From CAVPUA01 sp963708805 (GTDB taxonomy: Bacteria; Actinomycetota; Actinomycetes; Mycobacteriales; Jatrophihabitantaceae): DNA of 64,000 bases. Position 1 is the first letter of the stretch; every line of letters begins with the position of its first letter. Location of the stretch: NCBI GenBank assembly GCA_963708805.1, contig CAVPUA010000003.1, forward strand, positions 744,001-808,000, read 5' to 3'. Shown here piece by piece: positions 27,571 through 37,223 of this stretch. The translations under genes were made by a program, and so were the position numbers. Below the pieces are notes generated by a model. That model was given only the letters and a program-made list of their open reading frames with translations, did no database searches and was not told the DNA's origin.

Positions 27571-27912
27571 ATGGCAGAAGATCGGCTCAGCGTCATCTTC
27601 GCGGCGTTGGCGGACCCCACCCGCCGGGCGATCCTGGCCCGGCTCTCCGAGGGCGACGCCACCGTCACCGAACTGGCCGAGCCGTTCTCGATCAGCCTGC
27701 CGGCGATCTCGCGGCACCTGAAGGTGCTCGAGCACGCGGGGCTGATCTCGCGCAGCCGCTCGGCCCAGTGGCGTTCGAGCCGGCTCGAGGCGGGGCCGTT
27801 GCGCGAGGCCGTCGGCTGGATGGAGCACTACCGGCAGTTCTGGGACACCAATCTCGACCGGCTCGACGCACATCTGCGCCGGCTCACCAACTCCGAAGGG
27901 ACGACGAAATGA
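27571..27912 (+). CDS. ArsR-family transcriptional regulator
   Basis: 113-residue winged-helix repressor (FAALADPTRRAILARLSEGDATVTELA, ISLPAISRHLKVLEHAGLISR). It lacks the Cys pair of metal sensors and belongs to the subgroup paired with SRPBCC/AHSA1 proteins. The stop overlaps the start of the SRPBCC gene (ATGA). A palindrome covers its promoter. Confidence 0.9.
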   Translation: MAEDRLSVIFAALADPTRRAILARLSEGDATVTELAEPFSISLPAISRHLKVLEHAGLISRSRSAQWRSSRLEAGPLREAVGWMEHYRQFWDTNLDRLDAHLRRLTNSEGTTK

Positions 27913-28360
27913 GCGATCAGGAACTGGTCATGACCCGCGTCTTCGACGCGCCGCGCGAACTCGTCTATCGCGCGTTCACCGACGAGGACCAGCTGGCCCA
28001 GTGGTTCGGTCCGGTCGGGTGGTCGGTGCCGCGCGACTCCGTGTCGGTCGACGCTCGCGTCGGGGGGCCTACAACTTCACGATGGTCAACGACTCTGATC
28101 CGTCGCAGGCCTCACCGGTCACCTCCACGTTCACCGAGGTGATCGAGAACGAGTTGCTGGTCGGGCGGGAGAACGTCGAAGGTATCCCCGGCTTCGAGGG
28201 CGTCGTCGAGATGTATCTGCGGCTGGAGTTTCACGACGAGGACGACGGCAAGACCCGCCTCGAACTGCGTCAGGGCCCGTACTCGGCCGAGATGGAAGGC
28301 AACGCCCGTGAGGGTTGGGGCAGCTCGTTCACCAAGCTCGACGCGCTGCTGGCGGGCTGA
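27909..28360 (+). CDS. SRPBCC/AHSA1 domain protein, frameshifted
   Basis: About 150-residue START-like ligand-binding protein (TRVFDAPRELVYRAFTDEDQLAQWFGP, YNFTMVNDSD, GWGSSFTKLDALL). It is the constant partner of ArsR proteins of this type. One G appears to be lost from a G run at about 28062: GGGGGGCC should read one G longer to give VGGAYNF. The span is 3n+2 bases, in agreement. Ligand unknown. Confidence 0.82.
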
Positions 28361-28401
28361 GCGATGGCCAGGCGCGCCTGCCGTCCGCCTAAGGTGAGCG
28401 C

Positions 28402-28812
28402 ATGTTCAACGCCGCCGCGCGCGCTCTGCTCGAGTCGAGTGCCCTCGCCCAGCTGATCACGATCAACGCCGATGGCAGCCCGCAGGTCAGCGGTGTCTGG
28501 ATCGGACTCGACGGTGACGAGCTGCTCGTCGGGTCACTGCCCAAGCGGGTCAAGGTCACCAATGTCGAGCGTGATCCGCGGGTGGTGGTCGTCGTCCAGT
28601 CGCCGACCAAGAGTGCCCGCAACCTGGACGAGTACCTGGTGGTTCACGGGCAGGCCCGCATCACCGAGGGGGGCGCCCCCGAACTCCTGCAAGAGCTGGC
28701 CCACGTCTACCTCGGTCCGGACGCCGTGTTCCCGGGCCCGGACGCGCCGCCCGGCTACATCTTCCGCATCACGCCCGAGAAGGTCCTCGGCGAAGGCGCC
28801 TGGACGAGCTAG
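28402..28812 (+). CDS. PPOX-class F420-dependent enzyme
   Basis: 136-residue split-barrel protein (AQLITINADGSPQVSGVWIGLD, NVERDPRVVVVVQSP, YLVVHGQARITEGG) of the F420-binding PPOX family. TAAGGT lies six bases before the ATG with no Shine-Dalgarno sequence, so it is probably leaderless. It converges on sepH with a seven-base gap. Confidence 0.83.
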   Translation: MFNAAARALLESSALAQLITINADGSPQVSGVWIGLDGDELLVGSLPKRVKVTNVERDPRVVVVVQSPTKSARNLDEYLVVHGQARITEGGAPELLQELAHVYLGPDAVFPGPDAPPGYIFRITPEKVLGEGAWTS

Positions 28813-28819
28813 GCCGGGG

Positions 28820-29638
28820 CTAGTCGGTCTTGCGGCGCACACCGAGCAGGATGTCGTCCCACGCCGGGATCTGCTGACGACCCGAGCGCTTCGCCGGCTC
28901 GGCCAGCCGCAACGGCAGCGGGGGCGCGTCGGTGAGCGAGTCGGCCTCCTGGTCGAAGACCTCCTCGACGACCGGATCGGGCAGCGGACCGGTGTCGCCC
29001 TCGCTCGTCGGCTCGATGGCCGGCACGGCGTGCACCACCGGCCGGATGGGACGGTCGGAGAGCAGGTCGCCCGCGGTCTCGTCCAGCGGGGTGACGAGGC
29101 GGTGGGTCAGCGAGACGGCCCAGCGGGCGATGCGTTCGGAGTCGCCGCCGAGCCAGCCGGCCGAGACGACCCACACCGAGTCCTCGCGGCGGTAGGAGTC
29201 CCACGTCACGGACTCCGGGTCGATGCCGTGGGCAAGGAACCGGCTGTCGACGGACTCACCGAACGGGACGAGCTGACCTTCGGCGGTGCTGCGCCGGGCG
29301 CGGGCGCGCCGGGCCTCGACGGTGATGCGAGCGCGCTCGTCGATCACCGGACGGGCGAAGCGCATGACCTTGTCCAGCGCCATGCCGGAGCTCTCGGCGA
29401 TCGACTCGGCGCTCTCGCCTCGCCGCGCACGAACCTGGATCTCGCGCGGCGGCAGCGAGGGCACCGACACGACCGGAACGGGCGGGACGGTGTCGGGGGT
29501 GGGATCGTCCGAGTCGCTGCCGTCCACCGCCCTCAACTCCTCCCCGATCTCCAGGCTGAACTGCTCGTCACCGTCGACGGTCTCGACTACGACGTGATCT
29601 GCATCGGCTCCCGGGCCGACGAAGCGCAGTTCTCGCAT
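28820..29638 (-). CDS. sepH: SepH, FtsZ-regulating cell division protein
   Basis: 272-residue protein of the DUF3071 family, shown in Streptomyces and mycobacteria to bind FtsZ and promote its assembly. The N-terminal domain has a helix-turn-helix-like stretch (EIQVRARRGESAESIAESSGM, VMRFARPVIDER). The linker is acidic and variable. The C-terminus ends with QQIPAWDDILLGVRR, the conserved FtsZ-activating motif. TATCGT six bases before the ATG marks a leaderless start. It lies next to serC, as in mycobacteria. Confidence 0.9.
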   Translation of the reverse strand: MRELRFVGPGADADHVVVETVDGDEQFSLEIGEELRAVDGSDSDDPTPDTVPPVPVVSVPSLPPREIQVRARRGESAESIAESSGMALDKVMRFARPVIDERARITVEARRARARRSTAEGQLVPFGESVDSRFLAHGIDPESVTWDSYRREDSVWVVSAGWLGGDSERIARWAVSLTHRLVTPLDETAGDLLSDRPIRPVVHAVPAIEPTSEGDTGPLPDPVVEEVFDQEADSLTDAPPLPLRLAEPAKRSGRQQIPAWDDILLGVRRKTD

Positions 29639-29706
29639 GTGCGAACGATAGGAGCCAGAACGTCTGATTCCGTGGAGCACACGCCGTCCGCGGCCGGGAG
29701 GAGCAG

Positions 29707-30818
29707 CTAAATGCGTTCGACGACGTAGTCGATGCAGCGGGTCAGGGCCGTGACGTCGTCCGGGTCGACCGCGGGGTACATGCCGATCCGCAGCTGGTTA
29801 CGGCCCAGGGCGCGATACGGCTCGGTGTCGACGATGCCGTTGGCGCGCAGGACCCCGGCCACCGCGGCGGCGTCGACCGCGTCGGTGAAGTCGACCGTGC
29901 CGACGACCGGACTGCGCAGCGCCGGGATCGGTCACGAACGGCCGGGCATAGGGCGACGCCTCGGCCCAGTCGTAGAGCCGGCCCGACGACTCGGCGGTGC
30001 GCTTGACCGCCCAGCCCAGACCACCCTGCGACAGCAGCCAGTCGAGCTGGCGCGCCAGCAGCCAGAGCGTCGCGATCGCGGGGGTGTTGTAGGTCTGGTC
30101 CTTGCTGCTGTTGTCGATGGCCAGCGTGAGGTCGAGCGAGGGCGGCTGCCACCGCGTGGCCTTGAGCTCGGCCGCTCGCTCGAGTGCGGCCGGCGAGAGC
30201 ACGGCCAGCCACAGGCCGCCTTCGGAGGCGAAGCCCTTCTGGGGCGCGAAGTAGTAGGCGTCGGTGTCGGTCAGGTCGACCTCGACCCCGCCGGCCGCGC
30301 TCGTCGCGTCGACCAGCATCAACGCGTCCGGGACGATCCGCTCGACCGGCATCACCACTCCGGTCGACGTCTCGTTCTGCGGCCAGGCGTACACGTCCGG
30401 GTTTGCGTCGGCGGCGGGTTCGAGGGCCGGGGCCGAGCCGTACTCGCTGCGGACGACGGTCGGCTGGGCCAGGAACGGGGCGCCGTCAGCAACGGCCGCG
30501 AACTTCGCGGAGAACTCGCCGCACACCAGGTGGTGGGAGTGCTCGCGGATCAGGCCGAACGCGGCCGCGTCCCAGAATGCGGTCGAGCCGCCGTTGCCGA
30601 GAACGACCTCGTATCCGTCGGGCGCTGACAGCAGCTCCCTTACGCCCGCGCGGATATGGGCGACCAAGTCCTTCACCGGCGCTTGCCGATGGCTCGTGCC
30701 GAGCAGTTCGGCGTGCTCGGTCAGTCCGGCCACGGCCGCGAGCGGCACCTTGGACGGCCCGGAGCCGAAACGCCCGTCGACCGGGTCGTATCGACTCGGG
30801 CAGCACGATCTCAGTCAC
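29707..30818 (-). CDS. serC: Phosphoserine aminotransferase, frameshifted
   Basis: About 370-residue PLP enzyme that makes 3-phosphoserine in serine biosynthesis. LGTSHRQAPVKDLV, LGNGGSTAFWDAAAFGLI, YAWPQNETSTGVV and the PLP-Lys segment YYFAPQKGFASEGGLW are clear. Breaks near 30786 (extra G) and 29930 (extra C) shift the frame; the span is 3n+2 bases. The GTG at 30818 has AACAAT six bases upstream, a leaderless layout. Confidence 0.92.
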
Positions 30819-30850
30819 CCGCGGATTGTTTCACCCGCGGGCGAGGGAGT

Positions 30851-31132
30851 TCAGGCAGCGCTGCGCTTGCGGCCCTTCGGCGCGGTCGGGGCCGCTGGCT
30901 CGTCCGCGACGGCCACCATCGGCTTGGCCGCGCGGATGTCGTCCAGGCCGAGGCCGAGCATGTCGAGCAGGGTGCGCGCGTCCGAGGTGTCGCGCGCGGC
31001 GCCCGCGATCACCAGGACCGCGGCCCGGCGCTGGTCGGCATGCTGCTCCGCCTCGAGCTGCGCGCGGGCGGTCTCGTGCTCCGAGACCGAGGGCTCGGAC
31101 CAGGGGCTGGAAAGTGTGGTGGCTGCTGTCAT
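30851..31132 (-). CDS. Small conserved actinobacterial hypothetical protein
   Basis: 93 residues. The central part (RAAVLVIAGAARDTSDARTLLDMLGL) is a regular amphipathic helix pair; the C-terminus is Ala/Pro/Lys-rich and ends GRKRSAA. Not recognised beyond being similar to small proteins common in actinomycetes. It is upstream of serC on the same strand, 32 bases away. Confidence 0.55.
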   Translation of the reverse strand: MTAATTLSSPWSEPSVSEHETARAQLEAEQHADQRRAAVLVIAGAARDTSDARTLLDMLGLGLDDIRAAKPMVAVADEPAAPTAPKGRKRSAA

Positions 31133-31179
31133 GTCGCACCGTCTACCCAGTGGTTTCGGCGTTCAAACACGACACAGCG

Positions 31180-31203
31180 AAAACTTTCTTGATCCCAAGT
31201 TTT
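31180..31203. promoter_or_regulatory. AT-rich inverted repeat in a divergent promoter region
   Basis: AAAACTT (31180-31186) and AAGTTTT (31197-31203) are perfect 7-bp inverted arms separated by ten bases. The site lies between the small 93-residue gene and the GNAT gene. It stands out in composition and is a candidate operator. Confidence 0.4.
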
Positions 31204-31260
31204 GCCTCGATGCGACGCCGTGGTCACGGGGCCGAAATGTGGTGGCGTCAGGGTGGCGTT

Positions 31261-31927
31261 ATGAAGTCATCTTCCGCGGCGTTCGCCGCCTGCCTGCCCT
31301 CGGTTCGGCCTCTGCCGGCGATCGTGTCGTCCGTTACCCGTGCGCCGAGCGAGGGCGGCTCGCGCCATCGCGCCCTGGCCGGTGCCGCCCAGCAGTCGTG
31401 GCGGCTGCGCGCCGGCGGCCGGTCGCTGCTCGTCCGCCAGGCGACGTCGCGCGACCTCGAAGGGGTGGCCGGCCTGCACCGGCGGTCGTCGGCGGGCAGC
31501 CTGCTCGAGCGTTACCGCCTCGGCGGACGCGCGCCCTCGGTGATCGCGGTCGCACAGTTGCTGCGCAGCCCGCTGGCGTTCGTCGCGGTCGAGCGTTCGC
31601 GGCGCCGTGATCGCGTTGGCGGTCGCGCAGGGCGACGCGCACCACGGGCCGAACTCCGCCCAGGTCGGTGTGCTGGTCGAGGACGCCCACCAGGGACTCG
31701 GCATCGGCCGCGAGATGCTGGCGCAGGTGTCGGGTGCCGCGCTGGTGGCCGGCTACGACGAACTGATCGCCTATCCGGGCGAGTCGGTGATCCCGGCGGC
31801 GGCGTTCATGGCCAAGACCGGCTCGACGCGCATCGTGTCCGACCCCGAGGTCGCCCACCTGCACACGCTCATCCCCGCGGTCGCCGCCCTGGGTATCGGC
31901 GCGGTTCGCGAGCGGCTGGCCGGCTGA
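31261..31927 (+). CDS. GNAT-family N-acetyltransferase, frameshifted
   Basis: About 222 residues. A poorly conserved leader of about 60 residues is followed by a GNAT domain: LLVRQATSRDLEGVAGLH, QVGVLVEDAHQGLGIGREML (acetyl-CoA loop, normally RGxGxG/A, here QGLGIG), and AAAFMAKTGSTRI. One extra C at about 31602 breaks the frame; the span is 3n+1. The true start may lie downstream of the ATG at 31261. Substrate unknown. Confidence 0.75.
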
Positions 31928-31939
31928 TCACCGCGTAGG

Positions 31940-32756
31940 TCAGCTCGGCCGGACGGCGTCCCAGTCGACGGTGAGTTCGCCGAGCCGCCATCGGGAGCGG
32001 CCACCGCGCACCGGCCAATCGGTTCGAAGGCGCTCGCACGTCGCGATCCAGCGTTGCCGCGGGCCGAACGGGCTCAGCGGGGCCGCGGCGTCCCAGGCGG
32101 CGTCGAGGTCGCGCAGCAGCCGGTTGACGGGCTGGCCGGCGACGTTGTGGTGGATCAGCGCCTTCGGCAGTCGTTCGGCCAGCGCGCTCGGACGGGGCAG
32201 GTCGGTCAGCCGCGCGGCCAGGGTGACCGTGCGCGGGCCGGTCTCGTCCAACAGCACCCAGGCCGCCCGCCGGCCGATCTCGTCGCAGGTCCCCTCGACG
32301 AGCAGTCCGCCCGGCGCGAGGTGGCTGCACATCGTCACCCAGGCGTCGGCCGCGGCCGCCTCGTCGTACTGCCGCAGCACGTTGGCGGCCCGGACCAGGG
32401 CGGGCCGGTGCCCGGCGAACTCGAAGCCGCCATGGGCGAAGTTCAGCCTCGGCGGATCGGCACGGGGGCGGGCAGCCGCCACCCGGTCCGGATCGATCTC
32501 CAGGCCGAGCACCCGGACGTCCGGGCGAACCCGGCTCAACCGCTGCAGGAGCTCGACCGTCGTCACGGCCGACGCGCCGAAGCCGAGGTCGACGACCAGC
32601 GCGGCTGGCGGGCAGCGTCGGGCCGAGGGTGGCCGCGATCCAGCGATCCATGCGCCGCAGCCGGTTGGGGTTGGTCGTGCCGCGCGTCGCCACGCCGAGC
32701 GCGCGCGCCCGGCCGGCGGCCAGCCGCGGCGGGCGCGAACGCGACGGCTCGGGCAC
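31940..32756 (-). CDS. Class I SAM-dependent methyltransferase, frameshifted
   Basis: About 272 residues. VVDLGFGASAVTTVELL is motif I, VLGLEIDPDRVAAA binds the SAM ribose, and WVTMCSHLAPGGLLVEGTCDEIGRRAAWVLLD follows. The start region carries NRLRRMDRWI, common in this uncharacterised actinobacterial group. One frame change lies near 32615. The GTG at 32756 has TACCGT six bases upstream; this hexamer overlaps the divergent -10 of murB. Confidence 0.72.
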
Positions 32757-32762
32757 CGTCGA

Positions 32763-32772
32763 ACGGTAGCCT
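32763..32772. promoter_or_regulatory. Overlapping divergent -10 hexamers (methyltransferase / murB)
   Basis: ACGGTAGCCT contains TACCGT on the minus strand, six bases from the methyltransferase GTG, and TAGCCT on the plus strand, eight bases from the murB ATG. The two genes share 24 bases of intergenic DNA, so their transcription must compete. Confidence 0.45.
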
Positions 32773-32780
32773 CGCCCGTC

Positions 32781-33820
32781 ATGGACCTGCGGCTCTCCGA
32801 CGTCACGACGCTGCGGCTGGGTGGCCCCGCCGCGCGCGTCGTCGAGGCCGCGTCCACCGACGAACTCGTCGATGCCGTCCGCACCGCCGATTCGCGCGCT
32901 GAACCGGCACTGATCGTCAGCGGCGGCAGCAACCTGCTGGTGGCCGACGACGGGTGGCCGGGCGTCGTCATCCTCGTCCGCACGCGAGGGGTCGAGGTGG
33001 CCGGAAGGCACGGGTGACGGCGGCGGCGGGCGAACCGTGGGACGAGCTGGTGGCGACCACCGTCGAGCGGGGCTGGTCCGGGCTGGCCGCGATGAGCGGC
33101 ATCCCGGGGCTGACCGGTGCCACGCCGATCCAGAACGTCGGCGCCTACGGCAGCGAGGTCTCGGACTCGATCACCTCGCTCACCGTCCTCGACCGCGCGA
33201 GCGGGTCGGTCGAGACGTGGGATCCGGCCCGCTTCGGCTTCGGCTTCCGGACCAGCGCCTTCAAGCACACCGACCGGTTCGTGGTGCTGGACGTCAGCTT
33301 CGCGCTCGATCACTCCGAGCTCTCGGTGCCCGTCCGCTATCTCGAACTCGCGCGGCGGCTGGGCATCGGGCCGGGCGAACGAGCCCCGTCGGCCCGGGTG
33401 CGCGAGGTCGTCCTGGAGCTGCGGCGAAGCAAGGGCATGCTGCTCGACGCGTCCGATCACGACACCTGGAGCGTCGGGTCGTTCTTCGTCAACCCGTTCG
33501 TCGAGCCGGACCTCGTGCCTGCCGACAGCCCGCACTGGGAGGTCGACGGCCAGATGAAGCTCTCGGCCGCCTGGCTCATCGAGCAGGCCGGCTTCACCCG
33601 GGGCTACGGCAACGACCGCGTGCGGGTGTCGACCAAGCACACCCTGGCGCTGACGAACCGCGGGACGGCGACGACGGCCGATCTGCTGGAGCTGGCCGCC
33701 GAGATCCGCGCCGGGGTCGAGGCCCGCTTCGGCATCCGGCTGCGCCCCGAGGCGCACCTCGCCGGCGTCGACCTTCTGATGACGCTGATTTCGTTGCGCA
33801 ACGCCGCAGATTCTTCGTAA
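32781..33820 (+). CDS. murB: UDP-N-acetylenolpyruvoylglucosamine reductase, frameshifted
   Basis: About 346-residue FAD enzyme that makes UDP-MurNAc for peptidoglycan. FAD-binding LIVSGGSNLLVADDGWPG, AMSGIPGLTGATPIQNVGAYG, catalytic Ser in WSVGSFFVNP, and the terminal Glu in LRPEAHLAG identify it as a type I MurB. The frame changes near 33002-33020, where VEVA and VTAAAGEPWDEL should join; at least one indel is involved and the span is 3n+2. It is essential, so a real disruption is unlikely. Confidence 0.92.
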
Positions 33821-33904
33821 TCCGTTGTAGATGGACTAGTTTGCTGCGTGTAGCGTCTTCCTCAGATCAGCTGGTGACCAGACTTCGGCAGGAGCGTGCT
33901 CACG

Positions 33905-35336
33905 GTGCGGACGGTTCAGAACTTCATCAACGGCGAACTGGTCGACTCGGCCAGCGGCAGGCGCGCCGACCTCATCGACCCGTCCACGGGCGAGATCTTC
34001 GGATCGGCGCCGGTATCGGACGAGCACGACGTCGACCGTCGCCTACCGGGCCGCGTCCACTGCGTTCGAGGACTGGCGCGACACCACGCCCAGCGACCGT
34101 CAGCGGGCGCTGCTGAAGTTCGCCGACGCGCTCGAGGCCCGCAGCGAGGAGATCGTGGCGGCCGAGTGCGAGAACACCGGCAAGCCGATCGCGATGACGA
34201 CGACGCGAGGAGATGCCGCCCGCGCTCGACCAGATCCGCTTCTTCGCCGGGCGCCGCTCGGCTGCTCGAAGGCCGCAGCGCCGGCGAGTACATGGCCGGC
34301 CACACGTCCTACGTCCGCCGCGAGCCGGTCGGTGTCGTCGGGCAGGTCGCGCCCTGGAACTACCCGATGATGATGGCGGTCTGGAAGTTCGCCCCGGCGC
34401 TCGCGGCCGGCAACTGCGTCGTGCTCAAGCCGTCGGACACCACGCCGGTGTCGAGCTCGCTGATGGCCGAGATCGCCGGCGAGTTCTTCCCGCCCGGCGT
34501 CTTCAACGTCGTCTGCGGCGACCGCGACACCGGCCGGGCCGTGGTCTCGCACCCGACGCCGGCGATGGTGTCGATCACCGGCTCGACGCGGGCCGGCTAC
34601 GAGGTGGCGGCGGCCGCGGCCAAGGACCTCAAGCGCACCCACCTCGAACTGGGCGGCAAGGCGCCGGTGATCGTCTTCGACGACGCCGACATCGAGAACG
34701 CGGCCGAGAACATCGCCGTCGCCGGCTACTTCAACGCCGGGCAGGACTGCACCGCCGCCACCCGCGTGCTGGTCGCGCCGCGCATCGCGGCCGACTTCGC
34801 CGACGCGCTGGCCGACCAGGCCCGCAACACCAAGATCGGCGCCCCGGACGAGGACGACATCCTCTACGGGCCGCTGAACAACGCCAGCCAGCTCGAGCGG
34901 GTCGGCGGCATGATCAGCCGACTGCCCGATCACGCCCGGGTGCTGGCCGGCGGCGCCCGCAAGGGCGACGCGCGGCTACTTCTGGGAGCCGACGGTCGTC
35001 TCGGACCTGCGCCAGGACGACGAGGTGATCCAGGACGAGATCTTCGGCCCGGTGATCACGATCCAGCAGTTCACCGACGAGGACGAGGCGGTGGCCTGGG
35101 CCAACGGCGTCGAGTACGGCCTGGCGTCCAGCGTCTGGACGAAGGACCACGGCCGGGCGATGCGGGTGTCGCGGCGCCTGGACTTCGGCTGCGTCTGGGT
35201 CAACTGCCACATCCCGATCGTGGCCGAGATGCCGCACGGCGGGTTCAAGCACTCGGGCTACGGCAAGGACCTCTCGATCTACGGGCTCGAGGACTACACC
35301 CGGATCAAGCACGTCATGCACAACATCGACTTCTGA
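33905..35336 (+). CDS. Aldehyde dehydrogenase (gamma-aminobutyraldehyde dehydrogenase-like), frameshifted
   Basis: About 477-residue NAD-dependent aldehyde dehydrogenase. PWNYPMMMAVWKFAPALAAGN is the N-terminal signature, HLELGGKAP carries the general-base Glu, FNAGQDCTAATR the catalytic Cys, and DEIFGPVI the cofactor-binding Glu. The GQDC motif and its gene neighbour gabT favour an aminobutyraldehyde or related substrate. The GTG at 33905 is ten bases from GGAG; a GTG at 33896 is too close. Breaks occur near 34040, 34205, 34255 and 34970. Confidence 0.85.
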
Positions 35337-35377
35337 GCGACCCGATTCGGCCACCGCCTACGAATAGCATTCGGCCC

Positions 35378-35617
35378 ATGAGTCACACCGTTGCCGCCGA
35401 GTTGGTCGCCAGCGTCTTCCAGGTCGTCGCGGCGGTCGGCCAGCGGGTCGAGCCGACCGACACGCTGGTGATCCTGGAGTCGATGAAGATGGAGATCCCG
35501 GTGCTGGCCGAGGTGTCCGGGCTGGTCGTCGAGATCGCCGTGCAGCAGGGCGACAACATCAGCGAAGGCGACGTCATCGCGGTCATCGAACCCGGCGTGA
35601 GAAGAGGAGCAGCATGA
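35378..35617 (+). CDS. Stand-alone biotin/lipoyl-attachment carrier protein
   Basis: 79-residue single-domain carrier. The modified Lys is in ILESMKMEIPVLAE, the MKM motif favouring biotin over lipoate. Separate proteins like this occur widely in actinobacteria, but their enzyme partner is usually unclear. TAGCAT seven bases before the ATG suggests leaderless expression. The stop overlaps the gabT start (ATGA), so the two are coupled. Confidence 0.85.
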   Translation: MSHTVAAELVASVFQVVAAVGQRVEPTDTLVILESMKMEIPVLAEVSGLVVEIAVQQGDNISEGDVIAVIEPGVRRGAA

Positions 35618-36954
35618 CCGTTGAGCAGAAGCGCGTCCTGGCCACCGAGATCCCCGGCCCGCGCTCGAAGGAGCTGCACGCCGCGAAAGCTAGGTGCAGT
35701 AGCCAGCGGCGTCGGCACGACGCTGCCGATCTACGTCGAGCGGGCCGGCGGCGGCATCGTCGTCGACGTCGACGGCAACCAGCTGATCGACTTCGGCTCG
35801 GGCATCGCCGTCACCGGCGGTCGGCAACGCCGCGCCGCGGGTCGTCGAGCGCGTGCGCGAGCAGGTCGCCGACTTCACCCACACCTGCTTCATGGTCACG
35901 CCCTACGAGGAGTACGTCGCGGTCGCCGAGAAGCTCAACGAGCTGACGCCCGGGACGCACGAGAAGCGTTCGGCCCTGTTCAACTCCGGCGCCGAGGCGG
36001 TCGAGAACGCGATCAAGATCGCCCGCCACCACACCGGACGCGCAGGCCGTGGTCGCGTTCGATCACGCCTACCACGGGCGCACCAACCTGACGATGGCAC
36101 TGACCGCGAAGAACATGCCCTACAAGGACGGCTTCGGGCCGTTCGCGGGCGAGATCTACCGCGTCCGATGGCCTACCCCTACCGCTGGCCGACCGGCCCG
36201 AGAACTGCGCGGACGAGGCCTTCGCGGCGTTCACGTCGCTGGTGCATGCGCAGGTCGGCGAGACGAACACGGCTGCGGTGATCATCGAGCCGATCCAGGG
36301 CGAGGGCGGGTTCATCGTGCCGCCGCCCGGCTTCCTGCGCCCGCGTGGCCGAGTGGTGCACCGAGAACGGCATCGTGTTCATCGCCGACGAGATCCAGAC
36401 CGGGTTCTGCCGGACGGGCGACTGGTTCGCCTGCGATCACGAGGGGTTCGCCCCCGACCTGATCACCACCGCCAAGGGCATCGCCGGTGGCCTGCCGTTG
36501 GCCGGGGTCACCGGCCGGGCCGAGATGATGGACGCCGTCCACGTCGGGGGGCTCGGCGGCACGTACGGCGGCAACCCGGTGGCCTGCGCCGCCGCGCTCG
36601 GCTCGATCGAGACGATGCAGGAACTGACGACCTGCCCGCGGCGGCCCGGCGGATCGAGTCGATCATGGTGCCGCGGCTGACGGCGCTGGCCGAGAAGTAC
36701 GACGCCATCGGCGACATCCGCGGGCCGGGGCGCCATGATCGCCGTCGAGCTGGTGTCCGACCGGGCGACCAAGACGCCCGACGCCGTGCTCACCGGCGCT
36801 GGTGTCGTCGGCCTGCCACCGCGAAGGACTGATCACGCTGACCGCGGGCACGTTCGGCAACGTGCTGCGGTTCCTGCCGCCGCTGGTGATCGGCGAGGAC
36901 TTGCTCAACGAGGGTCTCGACATCCTGGAAGACGCCTTCGCCGCTAACGTCTAG
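35614..36954 (+). CDS. gabT: 4-aminobutyrate aminotransferase, multiply frameshifted
   Basis: Class III PLP aminotransferase of about 446 residues that moves the GABA amino group to 2-oxoglutarate. NSGAEAVENAIKIAR, FDHAYHGRTNLTMALT, EPIQGEGGFIVPP, FIADEIQTGFCRTG and PLP-Lys in TTAKGIAGGLPLAGV are visible in order. At least eight frame changes occur (near 35690, 35820, 36043, 36165, 36345, 36630, 36728 and 36800), the highest density in the window. The net length is a multiple of three. With the upstream aldehyde dehydrogenase it would complete polyamine or GABA catabolism. Confidence 0.85.
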
Positions 36955-36958
36955 TACT

Positions 36959-37201
36959 ATGGTTCGTGATCTCGCGGCGGTCGGCTGCCTCGGCGTGCTG
37001 ACCGTCGCCACCCGCGGCGCGGACGGCCCGGGCGAGGTGCAGGTGACCATCCGGGGCGCCACCGAGATCCTGATCGCCTAGTCCGACCACCCCCTGGCGA
37101 AGGGTGCTCGCGTACTCATCGTCGACGTACGTAGCTCGCGGACGGTTGACGTCGTACCGTCGGACACGCTGTTCTCGTCAGAACCGCGCAGTTTGGACTG
37201 A
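36959..37201 (+). CDS. NfeD-like OB-fold protein with an in-frame TAG
   Basis: 80 codons: the first part MVRDLAAVGCLGVLTVATRGADG with GEVQVTIRGATEILIA, then TAG at 37079-37081, then SDHPLAKGARVLIVDVRSSRTVDVV in the same frame. Homologous short NfeD-type proteins have an aromatic residue where the TAG is, so a substitution of TAC or TGG is likely. It lies 22 bases before the flotillin gene; NfeD/flotillin pairs are common membrane-microdomain units. TAACGT eight bases upstream could drive a leaderless mRNA. Confidence 0.7.
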
Positions 37202-37223
37202 TTGATCTAGCGGAAGGCGCGCC

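Noticed and set aside
26404..28360. Restriction-modification system around the adenine methylase
   Set aside because: Neighbours are UbiA-like, ArsR and SRPBCC genes; no endonuclease or specificity protein is present. The DUF559 gene is 13 kb away.
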